Of a stretch of DNA of 36,784 nt, positions 1-8,689 are shown piece after piece. Source of the stretch: JBOGHU01 sp050742255 (GTDB taxonomy: Bacteria > Actinomycetota > Acidimicrobiia > Acidimicrobiales > CADCSY01); contig JBOGHU010000020.1 in the NCBI GenBank assembly GCA_050742255.1, positions 1 to 36,784 of the forward strand, written 5' to 3'. Under the pieces are notes generated by a model. It saw only the letters and a list, made by a program, of their open reading frames with translations, ran no database searches and was not told the origin of the DNA. Every line of letters starts with the position of its first letter. Position 1 is the stretch's first letter. The position numbers were made by a program, and so were the translations under genes.

Positions 1-60
1 GCCCGGCCCGGCCCAGCCCGGCCCGGCCCAGCCCGGCCCGGCCCAGCCCGGCCCGGCCCA
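1..60. repeat. 15-bp tandem repeat, four perfect copies
   Basis: The unit GCCCGGCCCGGCCCA occurs four times head to tail without a mismatch and probably continues to the left of the window. In the first frame it would encode Ala-Arg-Pro-Gly-Pro repeats ending at a TGA at 97-99. It could therefore be the proline-rich tail of a gene entering from the left, but nothing else supports coding. Confidence 0.85.
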
Positions 61-297
61 CTCTCCGGGCGCCCACCGTCGCCCACCGACGTCTCGTGAC
101 CGGAAAGTGACCGACACCGGCCGGGGGACCGGCCGGCCCGGCCCCGAAGCGGGCCCCGACCACTCTCCGGTCGCCCACCGTCGCCCACCGACGTCTCGTG
201 ACCGGAAAGGGGCCGACACCGGCCGGGGACCGGCAGCGCCCGGGGGCGGGGGACCGGCCGGCCCCGCCCCGTGACCGGAAAGGGACCGACAGCGGCC
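59..297. repeat. Diverged direct repeats of about 65 bp plus a partial copy
   Basis: A block starting CACTCTCCGG at 59 recurs at 161 with few differences over about 65 bp (offset 102). Its core GTGACCGGAAAG recurs again at 271 as a shorter third copy. The spacers are GGCC-rich and self-complementary (GGACCGGCCGGCCC). No gene is visible between 1 and 322. The block lies just downstream of the stop of the minus-strand sulfurtransferase gene, so the GC-rich palindromes could help end that transcript; this is inference. Confidence 0.7.
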
Positions 298-322
298 CGG
301 CCGGGCCCAGACCCCAGCGCTC

Positions 323-1234
323 TCAGCCCTCCCTGGGCGAGACCGGGTAGCCGGGCTTCTCGATGGGCGCCCTCACCATGTTGCCCCACTCGGTCCACGA
401 GCCGTCGTAGTTGCGGACCTGGGGGTAGCCGAGGAGGTGGGTCAGCACGAACCAGGTGTGGCTGGACCGCTCCCCGATGCGGCAGTAGGCGACCACGTCG
501 TCGTCGGGGCGCAGGCGGTGCTCGTCGGCGTAGATGGCGCGCAGGTCGTCAGGCGACTTGAAGGTCCCGTCGTCGTTGGCGGCCTTCTTCCAGGGGACGT
601 TGGCGGCGCCGGGGATGTGGCCACCCCGCAGGGCGCCCTCCTGGGGGTAGTTGGGCATGTGGAGCAGCTCGCCCGAGTACTCCTGGGGCGAGCGCACGTC
701 GACGAGGGGCCGGTTGTCCTTGATGTGGGCCCGCACGTCGGGGACGAAGGCCCGGATGGGGGCGTCCCGGCGCTCGATCACCGGGTAGTCGGTGGCCTCC
801 CGGGTGGGCACGTCGGTTTCGAGAGGCCGCTCCTCGGCGATCCACAGCTGACGTCCGCCGTTGAGCAGGCGGACGTCGGGGTGCCCGAACAGCGTGAACA
901 CCCACAGCGCGTAGGCGGCCCACCAGTTGAAGTTGTCGCCGTAGAACACCACGGTCGAGTCCCGCCCGACGCCCTTGGACGACATGAGCTTGGCGAACCC
1001 CTCGCTGTCGAGGTAGTCCCGCGCCACGGGGTCCTGCAGGTCGGTGTGCCAGTCGATCTTCACCGCGCCGGGGATGTGGCCGGTGTCGTAGAGCAGGACG
1101 TCCTCGTCGGACTCCACGACCACGACGCCGGGGTCCTCGAGGTGGTCGGCGAGCCACTCGGTGGTGACCAGCAGCTCGGGGTGGGCGTAGCCCTGGAGCT
1201 GCGGGGCTGTATCGGTGGCGACGGTGTCGGTCAT
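323..1234 (-). CDS. Rhodanese-type sulfurtransferase (CysA2/SseA-like)
   Basis: A 303-residue cytoplasmic thiosulfate or 3-mercaptopyruvate sulfurtransferase with two tandem rhodanese domains. The N-terminal domain (about residues 22-145) is inactive: Asp100 (FYGDNFNWW) sits where a catalytic cysteine would be. The C-terminal domain (about 165-295) carries the active-site loop CRIGERSS with Cys251, which accepts the persulfide sulfur; this loop is typical of mycobacterial CysA2/CysA3. The start is set by AGGAGGAG a few bases upstream of ATG. The frame stays open upstream, but that part does not resemble the family. It is divergent from sufE with a 106-bp gap, which fits sulfur delivery to Fe-S assembly or another acceptor. 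The substrate cannot be told from sequence. Confidence 0.93.
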   Translation of the reverse strand: MTDTVATDTAPQLQGYAHPELLVTTEWLADHLEDPGVVVVESDEDVLLYDTGHIPGAVKIDWHTDLQDPVARDYLDSEGFAKLMSSKGVGRDSTVVFYGDNFNWWAAYALWVFTLFGHPDVRLLNGGRQLWIAEERPLETDVPTREATDYPVIERRDAPIRAFVPDVRAHIKDNRPLVDVRSPQEYSGELLHMPNYPQEGALRGGHIPGAANVPWKKAANDDGTFKSPDDLRAIYADEHRLRPDDDVVAYCRIGERSSHTWFVLTHLLGYPQVRNYDGSWTEWGNMVRAPIEKPGYPVSPREG

Positions 1235-1340
1235 GGCTCTCCTCCTGAAGGGTTGTGGTCCGGAGTCGCTAGGGTCGGATGTGCAGGTCCGTCCGACAAA
1301 CCCGACCTCCACGGTCAAGAATAGAGGAACGGGAGCCGTC

Positions 1341-1778
1341 ATGGCCACCCCATCGAAGCTGAAGCGCATAGTCGACCTGTTCGCCGGCGCGCCCAACGAC
1401 GTCAAGCTCGAGGCCCTGCTCGAGTACTCGCGCAAGCTGCCGCCCCTGCCCGACCGGTTCGGCCGGGACCCGGGGCTGATGGAGGCGGTGCCCGAGTGCC
1501 AGACGCCGTTCTTCCTGGCCACCGAGGTCGCCCAGGACGGCACCGTGGCGGTGTGGTTCGACTGCCCGCCCGAGGCCCCCACCACCCGCGGCTTCGCCGG
1601 GATCCTGGCCGAGGGCCTCAACGGGGCCCGGGTGGAGGACGTGCTCGCCCTCCCCGACGCCTTCTACACCGAGATGGGGCTGGAGGGCGCCATCTCGAGC
1701 CTCCGGCTGCGGGGCATGTCGGCCATCCTGGCCCGCCTCAAGCGCCAGGTGGGGGAGGCGGCCCCCGCCCCGGCCTGA
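1341..1778 (+). CDS. sufE: SufE family cysteine desulfurase sulfur acceptor
   Basis: A 145-residue protein, the normal size for SufE. The family takes persulfide sulfur from a cysteine desulfurase and passes it to the SUF scaffold for Fe-S cluster assembly in the cytoplasm. The acceptor cysteine is Cys53 in VPECQTPFF, matching the conserved Gly/Glu-Cys-Gln context. The C-terminal helices (GLEGAISSLRLRGMSAIL) also fit. ATG at 1341 is preceded by a weak purine stretch (GGGAG). The divergent sulfurtransferase suggests that the two move sulfur in one pathway; they probably share the control region 1235-1340. No SUF operon is present in the window. Confidence 0.93.
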   Translation: MATPSKLKRIVDLFAGAPNDVKLEALLEYSRKLPPLPDRFGRDPGLMEAVPECQTPFFLATEVAQDGTVAVWFDCPPEAPTTRGFAGILAEGLNGARVEDVLALPDAFYTEMGLEGAISSLRLRGMSAILARLKRQVGEAAPAPA

Positions 1779-1870
1779 CCGCCCCCCACCCCGGCCTGAC
1801 CGCCCCCCGCCTGACCGCCTCCGGCCTCGATCTGCTCCCGCCGCAGCCCGGCCCCTACCATGCAGGGCAC

Positions 1871-4864
1871 GTGAGCACGAGCACGAGCACGGGCGCTGAG
1901 CTGCTCGGGGGCGGTGTCGAGCGGAGGCTGGGCAGGTTGGCCGGCGTGGCGGGCCGGGTGCTGCACGCCCCCGTCTCCTTCATCACCCTGGCCGGCCGGC
2001 GGGCACCGATCGGCTCCGCCCCCCCGGCAGCCCGGTCACTGGCGTCGCTCGTGGAGGCGGGCACCGGCCCCCTGGCGGTCAGCGAGGTCACCGAGGAGGC
2101 GGGCGTGTCCTCCGAGGTCGGCCACGGGGCCGTGGCGGCGTTCGCCGGCGTCCCGCTGCGGTGCGGCCCCGGCGTGGCCGGGGCTCTCTGCGTCGCCGAC
2201 ACCGAGACCCGGAGCTGGCGCCGTGAGGAGATGGAGCTCCTCGTGGACCTGGCCGTGGTCGCCGAGGCCGGCGTGGAGCTGGCCCGCCTCACCGCCGAGG
2301 AGCGCGACCTGCGGGCCGAGCTGGGCCGACACCGCGCCCTGCTCGACAGCGTGTGGCTGACGGCGCCGGTGGGCCTGGGCTTCGCCGACACCGAGCTCCG
2401 CTTCACCCGGGTCAACCGGGCGCTGGCCGAGATCGACGGCGTGGCCGGCGAGGACCACCTCGGACGGAGCGTGCCCGAGGTGTTGGGGCTGGACCCCGAG
2501 GTGGCCCGCTGCCTGGGATCCGTGGTGGAGACCGGCGAGGCGGTGGTCGACGTCGAGATCTCCGGGGAGGCCCCGGCCCGGCCGGGCCGGCCCCGCCACT
2601 GGTGGGCCAGCTGCTACCCCGTTCCCGGGCCCACCGGGGCCGTCTTCGCCATCGGCTGCGTGGTCGTCGACGCCACCGAGCGCCGCCAGGTCGAGGAGGA
2701 GAGGGCGGCGCGCCTGGATGACGAGCACCGGGTCCGGGTCGAGTCCGAGTGGACCGCAGCCCGCCTCGCCAGCCTCCAGTCGCTGACCGACCGGCTCTCC
2801 GACGTGGGGACCGTGGACGAGGTGGCCACGGCGGTCATCGACGAGGTCCTGACCGGCCTCGGCCTCGGCGGCGCCGACCTCGGCCTCCTCGACGAGGGCC
2901 AACGCCTCTCCACCGTCCACCGCCGGGGCCCGCTGCTCCCACCCGGGACCCTGGCCGACGGCGACACCGGGCAGATCCCTCCCCTGGCACGGGCCATGGC
3001 CAGCGGCCAGCCGGTGCTGGTGGGCTCGCCTCCGGCCACCGACGAGGAGGTCGACCCCAGGCTGGGGCACGCCCCCGGCGCCCGTGCCTACGTCCCCCTC
3101 GTGCTCGAGGGCGAGGCCCTGGGCTGCCTGACCCTGTGCTGGGCGGAGCCCCGGACCTTCTCCCCGGGGGAGTGGGCCTTCCTCGCCGCCGTGGGGTACC
3201 AGTGCGCCGACGCGGTGGAGCGGGCCCGGCTCCGCCAGGACGAGCGGGAGGCCCGCCGTCGGCTGTCGTTCCTGGCCGAGGCCAGCCGGATCCTCGGGGG
3301 ATCGCTCGACTACCGGTCGGCGCTGGAGGGCGTGGTCCGCCTGGCGGTGCCCGAGATCGCGGCCGCCGCCGCCGTGGGGCTGGTGGAGCACGGCGAGCTC
3401 TGCCTGGCCGCCGCCGCCCACGTGGATCCGGCCGAGGAGCAGACGCTGGCCGTCTCGGTGGCGCGTCGGGAGCGGGTCAGCGACGACATCCTGGCCCAGG
3501 TGGTGGAGACCCGGGAGACCGCGACCCTGCCCCCGCCGGGGTCTGGCGGCGACGACCGGCTCGGGCCGGGGCTGGCCGTCGCCCTGTCGGTGAGGGGCCG
3601 CACCGTGGGCGTTCTCTCGGTGTGGCCGGCAGGGGGTGGGCAGGCGGTCGACGCCGCCCGGTGGTGGGTGGGCGATCTCGCCGCCCGGGTGGCGGTGGCG
3701 GTGGACAACGCCCGCCTGTACCAGGAGCGGGTCGCCGAGGCCCAGGTGCTCCAGCGCAGCCTCCTGCCCCCCTCCACCCCTGTGGTCCCCGGGCTCGACG
3801 TGTCGGCCCGCTACCACCCCGTCGGGGACGCCAGCCAGGTCGGAGGGGACTTCTACGACGTGTTCCCGATCGCGCCGGGGCGCTGGGGCGCGGTCATGGG
3901 CGACGTCTCGGGCAAGGGGGTGGGCGCCGCCGCCCTCACGGCCATGGCCCGCTACACGGTCCGGGCCGCCGCCCACAGGGACGAGTCGCCCAGCCGGGTC
4001 CTCTCGCTGCTCAACCGGGTCATCCTCGACGCCGCCGTGGGCGAGCGCTTCTGCACCATCGCCCTGGCCTGGCTGGAGCCGGTCGCCGGGGGCCTCAGGG
4101 TCACGCTGTCGCTCGGGGGCCATCCCGCCCCGCTGGTGGTCCGGGCGGGGGGTGAGGTCCACCCGGTGGGCCGGGCCGGCACCGCCATCGGGCTGCTCCC
4201 CGACCCCGAGCTGGCCGACGAGGAGCTCCTGTTGGCCCCGGGGGACTCGCTCGCCCTGTACACCGACGGGCTCCTCGAGGCCCGCTCGCCCGAGGGGTCG
4301 TGGGGGGACGGCCTGCTCGAGGCGGCCCTGGCCCAGGGTGCGGGCCAGGACGCCGACGGGCTGGCGTCCACGGTGGAGGAGTCGGTGCTGGGCTTCGAGG
4401 GGGGGCGGCCCCGGGACGACATGGGGCTGCTCGTCCTCCGGGTCCCCACCACCGACGCCACCGCGCCGTTCGAGACCCTCCACGCCGGCCTCCCCCCCAG
4501 GCTGGGCGCGGCGGGGCTGGCCCGCCAGGCCGTGCGCCCCTGGCTGGCCGGCCAGCCTCTCCCCCCGGGGGTCTTCGACGACGTGGTCCTGGTCGTCTCC
4601 GAGCTGGTCACCAACGCCACCCGGGCCGCCCGCTCCAAGGTGGAGCTGCGCGTCTGGCGGACGGCGGCCGCCGTGATGGTCGAGGTCGTCGACGACGGGG
4701 GAGGGTTCGTCCCCCCCCCGGCGACCGCCACCACCCCGCCTCCCGAGGCGGAGGCGGGCCGGGGGCTGTACCTGGTACGGGTGCTGGCCGACACCACCGT
4801 GTTCGTCCCCGGTGCGTGGGGGACCGTGGCCCGGTGCCGCTTCGACATCGACCGCCCCCGGTGA
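1871..4864 (+). CDS. GAF-PAS-GAF-GAF-PP2C (RsbU/SpoIIE-like) phosphatase with C-terminal anti-sigma-type ATPase
   Basis: A 997-residue cytoplasmic signalling protein without evident membrane segments. By pattern it holds a GAF-like domain (about 20-140), a PAS domain (150-275, LDSVWLTAPVGLGFADTELR), two further GAF-like domains (about 300-445 and 460-620), a PP2C/SpoIIE phosphatase and a GHKL ATPase. The phosphatase shows GGDFYDV (about 658), GDVSGKG (about 677), LGGHPAP, YTDGLLE (797-803) and a final DDMGLL, so its metal ligands are present. The ATPase has the N box ELVTNATRAA (911), DDGGGF and GRGLYLV (about 963), as in RsbW-like kinases. Such proteins control anti-anti-sigma phosphorylation. 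The GTG start follows TACCAT by nine bases. The frame is open upstream, but that part overlaps sufE and looks spurious. The substrate is not encoded nearby. Confidence 0.92.
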   Translation: MSTSTSTGAELLGGGVERRLGRLAGVAGRVLHAPVSFITLAGRRAPIGSAPPAARSLASLVEAGTGPLAVSEVTEEAGVSSEVGHGAVAAFAGVPLRCGPGVAGALCVADTETRSWRREEMELLVDLAVVAEAGVELARLTAEERDLRAELGRHRALLDSVWLTAPVGLGFADTELRFTRVNRALAEIDGVAGEDHLGRSVPEVLGLDPEVARCLGSVVETGEAVVDVEISGEAPARPGRPRHWWASCYPVPGPTGAVFAIGCVVVDATERRQVEEERAARLDDEHRVRVESEWTAARLASLQSLTDRLSDVGTVDEVATAVIDEVLTGLGLGGADLGLLDEGQRLSTVHRRGPLLPPGTLADGDTGQIPPLARAMASGQPVLVGSPPATDEEVDPRLGHAPGARAYVPLVLEGEALGCLTLCWAEPRTFSPGEWAFLAAVGYQCADAVERARLRQDEREARRRLSFLAEASRILGGSLDYRSALEGVVRLAVPEIAAAAAVGLVEHGELCLAAAAHVDPAEEQTLAVSVARRERVSDDILAQVVETRETATLPPPGSGGDDRLGPGLAVALSVRGRTVGVLSVWPAGGGQAVDAARWWVGDLAARVAVAVDNARLYQERVAEAQVLQRSLLPPSTPVVPGLDVSARYHPVGDASQVGGDFYDVFPIAPGRWGAVMGDVSGKGVGAAALTAMARYTVRAAAHRDESPSRVLSLLNRVILDAAVGERFCTIALAWLEPVAGGLRVTLSLGGHPAPLVVRAGGEVHPVGRAGTAIGLLPDPELADEELLLAPGDSLALYTDGLLEARSPEGSWGDGLLEAALAQGAGQDADGLASTVEESVLGFEGGRPRDDMGLLVLRVPTTDATAPFETLHAGLPPRLGAAGLARQAVRPWLAGQPLPPGVFDDVVLVVSELVTNATRAARSKVELRVWRTAAAVMVEVVDDGGGFVPPPATATTPPPEAEAGRGLYLVRVLADTTVFVPGAWGTVARCRFDIDRPR

Positions 4865-4909
4865 CGCCGGTACCAAGCGCGGTGGCCGGGCAGGGAGGGG
4901 GTGCCTCGG

Positions 4910-4915
4910 TAATGT
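4910..4915 (+). promoter_or_regulatory. -10 box for leaderless mscS transcript
   Basis: TAATGT matches the actinobacterial TANNNT -10 form. It ends seven bases before the ATG at 4923, so transcription would start at or next to the start codon. No clear -35 box and no ribosome-binding site adjoin it, although GGGAGGGG lies about 20 bp upstream of the ATG. Confidence 0.45.
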
Positions 4916-4922
4916 CGCTCCC

Positions 4923-6044
4923 ATGAGCGAGGTGCTGGACCTGGTGGTGGCGGCGCAGTCCGGGCTGACGGCGGCCGAGGTGGACACGTGCGGCCAGGAT
5001 GCCGGCGCCGCCTGCCTCTTCGTGTTGCGCACGACCGACAACGCGGTCCTGGCCCGAGCCGCCGACCTGCTGGTGGCCAAGCCGCTCAAGGTGGCGCTGA
5101 TCGTGGTCCTGGCGCTCGTCGTCAACCGACTGGTCCAGCGGGCCATCGGCCGCTTCCTCCGAGGCCTGGAGTCGGCGGTCCCAAGGGGCCTGCGGGCCGC
5201 CGACCGCCACGCCGCCGCCCTGCTGATGACCGGTCCGGCCCAGCTGCGGTCCAGGCAGCGCACCGAGACCATCGGAGCGGTGCTGCGCAGCCTCACCAAG
5301 ATGGTGATCGCCGTCATCGCCGGGCTCATGGTCCTCTCCGAGTTCGGCGTCGACCTGGGCCCCCTCATCGCCGGGGCCGGGATCGTGGGGGTGGCCCTGG
5401 GCTTCGGCTCGCAGAGCCTGGTGAAGGACTTCCTCTCCGGCGCGTTCATCCTCGTCGAGGACCAGTTCGGGGTCGGCGACATCATCGACGTCGGCGAGGC
5501 CAGCGGCGTGGTCGAGGGGGTGAGCATGCGCGTCACCCGCCTGCGTGACGTCCAGGGCGTGATGTGGCACGTCCCCAACGGGGAGATCCGTCGGGTGGGG
5601 AACCACTCCCAGGAGTGGTCGCGGGCCCTGATCGACGTCGAGGTGGCGTACGGCACCGACCTGAGCCACGCCCAGTCCGTCATCAAGGCGGTGGCCGACG
5701 AGGTCTGGCGGGACCAGGCGTGGGCGCCCAGCATCCTGGACGAGCCCGATGTGTGGGGCGTGGAGACCCTGGGCCCCAGCGGGGTGCTCATCCGCCTGGT
5801 CGTCAAGACCAAGCCCTCGGACCAGTGGAAGGTGATGCGGGTCCTGCGCCACCGGATCAAGGACGCCTTCGACGACGAGGGCATCGAGATCCCCTTCCCC
5901 CAGCAGTCGGTGTGGGTCCGCGGCCCTGCCGGCGGCGCCGACCGGGGCGGGGCCCCCCACCTGACCGGGACCCGTGCCGAGAGCGGCGACGACAGCGGGC
6001 GGGGCGACAGCGGCCCCGGCGGCGGGGGGGGCGGGGCGCCCTGA
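4923..6044 (+). CDS. MscS-family mechanosensitive ion channel
   Basis: A 373-residue small-conductance mechanosensitive channel that would open under membrane tension to release solutes after osmotic downshock. Hydrophobic segments lie near residues 52-72, 123-142 and 146-175. The third holds the pore-lining signature (GIVGVALGFGSQSLVKDFLSG), followed by ILVEDQFGVGDII at the start of the cytoplasmic beta domain. The C-terminal vestibule domain runs to about 340. The last 35 residues are a low-complexity Gly/Asp/Ser tail. The start at ATG 4923 is supported by the leaderless-type promoter; earlier in-frame starts would overlap the preceding gene. It converges on valS with only 22 bp between stops. 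Confidence 0.92.
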   Translation: MSEVLDLVVAAQSGLTAAEVDTCGQDAGAACLFVLRTTDNAVLARAADLLVAKPLKVALIVVLALVVNRLVQRAIGRFLRGLESAVPRGLRAADRHAAALLMTGPAQLRSRQRTETIGAVLRSLTKMVIAVIAGLMVLSEFGVDLGPLIAGAGIVGVALGFGSQSLVKDFLSGAFILVEDQFGVGDIIDVGEASGVVEGVSMRVTRLRDVQGVMWHVPNGEIRRVGNHSQEWSRALIDVEVAYGTDLSHAQSVIKAVADEVWRDQAWAPSILDEPDVWGVETLGPSGVLIRLVVKTKPSDQWKVMRVLRHRIKDAFDDEGIEIPFPQQSVWVRGPAGGADRGGAPHLTGTRAESGDDSGRGDSGPGGGGGGAP

Positions 6045-6066
6045 CCCCTCGGGCCCCTCGGGCGGC

Positions 6067-8601
6067 TCACCCCTCGGGCAGCGAGACCTCGACCGACGGC
6101 TCGGGGCCCTCCACCAGCACCAGGTCGGCTATGCGGCCGGCCTCCACCAGGTCGCCCTGGGCCTGGTGGAGGGCGACCAGGCGGGCGGCCCCGTCGGTCA
6201 CCACCACCCGGTCCACCGGGGTGCGCAGCGAGCGCCGGGCCGTGGTCTTGGCCTTGCGAACCTGGCCCAGGACCTCGGCGGCGACGTCCATGACCAGGGG
6301 GTCCCCCTGGCCGGCGATGGCACGCAGCCGGGCCGGGTCGGGCCAGGCGGACCGGTGGACGGAGCCCGGCTGCCACCACGACCACACCTCCTCGGTTACG
6401 AAGGGCAGGAAGGGGGCCAGCAGCCGCAGCAGCGTCGAAAGGGCCTCCCGGAGGGCGGCGGTGGCCGACGCCGCCGCCTCGGGGCCGAAGGAGCCGTAGG
6501 CCCGGCCCTTGACCAGCTCCACCACGTCGTCGCAGAAGGACCAGAAGAACGACTCGGTGCGCCACAGCGCCCGGGCGTAGTCGTAGGCGTCGAAGCCGGA
6601 GGTGGCGGCCTCGACCACCTCCGCCAGCCGGGCCAGGACCGCCCGGTCGAGGGGGGCGGTGACGGCGTCCCCGGCGATGGGACCCCCGGCGCCGTCGCCC
6701 AGCCCAAGGGCGAAGCGGGAGACGTTGAGGACCTTGATGGCGAGGCGGCGCCCGATCTTGAACTGGTTGCGGTCCAGGGCGACGTCCATCCCCGGCTTGC
6801 CGCCGGCCGCCCAGTAGCGGACGGCGTCGGCCCCGTGCTGGCTCACCAGCCCGAGGGGGGCGTCGGGGGCGTTGCCCAGCGACTTGGACAGCTTCTTGCG
6901 GTCGGGGTCGTACACGAATCCCGAGATGGCGGCGTCCCGCCAGGGCAGGCGGTCGTGGTGGAGGTGGGATCGCACCACCGTGTAGAAGAGCCACGTCCGG
7001 ATGATCTCGTGGGCCTGGGGGCGCAGGTCCATGGGGAAGACCCGGTCGAACAGGTCGGGATCGTCCTCCCACCCCGAGACGATCTGGGGCGTCAGCGAGG
7101 AGGTGGCCCAGGTGTCCATGACGTCGGGATCGCCTACGAAGCCGCCGGGCTGGCCCCGCTGCTCCTCCCGGTAGCCGTCGGGGACGTCGGTGGAGGGGTC
7201 GACGGGGAGCCGGCCCTCCTCGGGCACGAGCGGGTGGCGGCGGTCCGCCACGCCGTCGGGGCCCACGGGGTACCAGACCGGGAAGGGCACGCCGAAGAAC
7301 CGCTGGCGGGTGATGTTCCAGTCCCCGGTCAGGCCGTCCACCCAGTTCTCGTAGCGGACCCGCATGAACGGGGGGTGCCAGCGCAGCTCCTCGCCCCGCT
7401 TGCGCAGGTCATCCTTGGGCGGGTAGCGGATGAACCACTGCCAGCTGGTGACGATCTCGAGGGGCCGGGCCCCGTTCTCCCAGAACTTCACGGGGTGGGT
7501 GATGGGCCGGGGCTCGGCGACGAGCTCGCCCGAGGCCGCGAGCAGCGCCACGATGCGCTCCCGGGCCTGCTGGACGGTGCGCCCGGACAGCTCCGACCAG
7601 GCCCCGTCGGCGGGCACGCCCGGGGGCGGGTCGGCCACGACCCGCCCGTCACGGCCGATCATCGAGCGGACCGGCAGCCCCAGCTCCCGCCACCACAACA
7701 CGTCGGTGGTGTCGCCGAAGGTGCAGATCATGGCCATGCCCGTCCCCTTCCCGGGATCGGCCAGGGGATGGGCCAGCACCGGGACCCGCACCCCGAACAG
7801 CGGCGTGCAGGACTCGGTCCCCACTAGGGGCCGGTAGCGGGCGTCGTCGGGGTGGACGACGAGGGCCACGCAGGCGGGGATGAGCTCGGGGCGGGTGGTG
7901 TCGACCAGCACCGGGTCGCTGGTGCCCTCCCGTCCGAAGGCGATCCGGTGGTAGGCGCCGGGCCGGTCTCGGTCCTCCAGCTCGGCCTGGGCGACCGCCG
8001 TCTCGAAGTCGACGTCCCAGAGGGTGGGGGCCTCGGCGGTGTAGGCGGCACCCTCTGCCAGCAGCCGCAGGAAGCCCCGCTGGGAGACCCGCCGGGCGTG
8101 GTCGCCGATGGTCGTGTACGTGAGGCCCCAGTCGACCGACAACCCCACCTTGGTCCACAGCTCCCGGTAGGCCTCCTCCAGCTGGGTCGTGACCCGGGCG
8201 CACAGCTCGACGAAGCGGCGGCGGGAGACGGGGACCGGCTCGGCCGGTGGGAGTTGGGCCGGCTCGAAGTCGGGGTCGTAGGGGAGCGACGGGTCGCAGG
8301 TGACGCCCAGCAGGAGCTGGACCCGGCGCTCGGTGTTGAGGCCGTTGTCGTCCCACCCCATCGGGTAGAAGACCTCGGCGCCCCGCATGCGCCGGTACCG
8401 GGCCACGATGTCGGTGTGGGTGTAGGAGCAGACGTGGCCGGGGTGGAGGGCACCGCTCACCGTGGGCGGCGGGGTGTCGATGGAGTAGACTTGGTGGCGG
8501 GGCTGGCTGCGGTCGAAGCGGTAGGTGCCGTCCGCCTCCCAGCGGGAGCTCCACTTCTGCTCCAGCCCCTCGAGGGAGGGCTTCTCGGGGATCTCGGCCA
8601 T
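6067..8601 (-). CDS. valS: Valine--tRNA ligase
   Basis: An 844-residue class I aminoacyl-tRNA synthetase that charges tRNA-Val in the cytoplasm. It shows the HIGH motif as HPGH at 53-56 (TPPPTVSGALHPGH), the family marker MGWDDNGLNTERR, a CP1 editing insertion (DTTRPELIPACVALVVHPDD), and the KMSKS loop as KLSKS near 568 (DRKKLSKSLGN). The anticodon-binding domain follows. It is somewhat shorter than E. coli ValS (951) and near the size in other actinobacteria. The start at MAEIPEK is chosen because synthetase similarity begins there, although the ribosome-binding site (GACGGGGAT) is weak; upstream in-frame starts overlap the divergent gene. It appears intact. Confidence 0.96.
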   Translation of the reverse strand: MAEIPEKPSLEGLEQKWSSRWEADGTYRFDRSQPRHQVYSIDTPPPTVSGALHPGHVCSYTHTDIVARYRRMRGAEVFYPMGWDDNGLNTERRVQLLLGVTCDPSLPYDPDFEPAQLPPAEPVPVSRRRFVELCARVTTQLEEAYRELWTKVGLSVDWGLTYTTIGDHARRVSQRGFLRLLAEGAAYTAEAPTLWDVDFETAVAQAELEDRDRPGAYHRIAFGREGTSDPVLVDTTRPELIPACVALVVHPDDARYRPLVGTESCTPLFGVRVPVLAHPLADPGKGTGMAMICTFGDTTDVLWWRELGLPVRSMIGRDGRVVADPPPGVPADGAWSELSGRTVQQARERIVALLAASGELVAEPRPITHPVKFWENGARPLEIVTSWQWFIRYPPKDDLRKRGEELRWHPPFMRVRYENWVDGLTGDWNITRQRFFGVPFPVWYPVGPDGVADRRHPLVPEEGRLPVDPSTDVPDGYREEQRGQPGGFVGDPDVMDTWATSSLTPQIVSGWEDDPDLFDRVFPMDLRPQAHEIIRTWLFYTVVRSHLHHDRLPWRDAAISGFVYDPDRKKLSKSLGNAPDAPLGLVSQHGADAVRYWAAGGKPGMDVALDRNQFKIGRRLAIKVLNVSRFALGLGDGAGGPIAGDAVTAPLDRAVLARLAEVVEAATSGFDAYDYARALWRTESFFWSFCDDVVELVKGRAYGSFGPEAAASATAALREALSTLLRLLAPFLPFVTEEVWSWWQPGSVHRSAWPDPARLRAIAGQGDPLVMDVAAEVLGQVRKAKTTARRSLRTPVDRVVVTDGAARLVALHQAQGDLVEAGRIADLVLVEGPEPSVEVSLPEG

Positions 8602-8689
8602 ATCCCCGTCACGGTACCGCCGGGCAGTGTTGGCCGGCGGCGACGCCGGGGTAGGGGCAGGACGCTGACCCCGAGCGAGGAGGGACCTC

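Noticed and set aside
1..99. C-terminal tail of a gene entering from the left, with Ala-Arg-Pro-Gly-Pro repeats ending at TGA 97-99.
   Set aside because: Only repeat-derived residues are visible; no recognisable domain, so listed only as a repeat.
2036..7072. A 1678-codon open frame on the minus strand across the PP2C and mscS genes.
   Set aside because: Low-complexity Arg/Pro/Gly/His translation typical of the antisense of high-GC genes; the plus-strand genes have clear domains.
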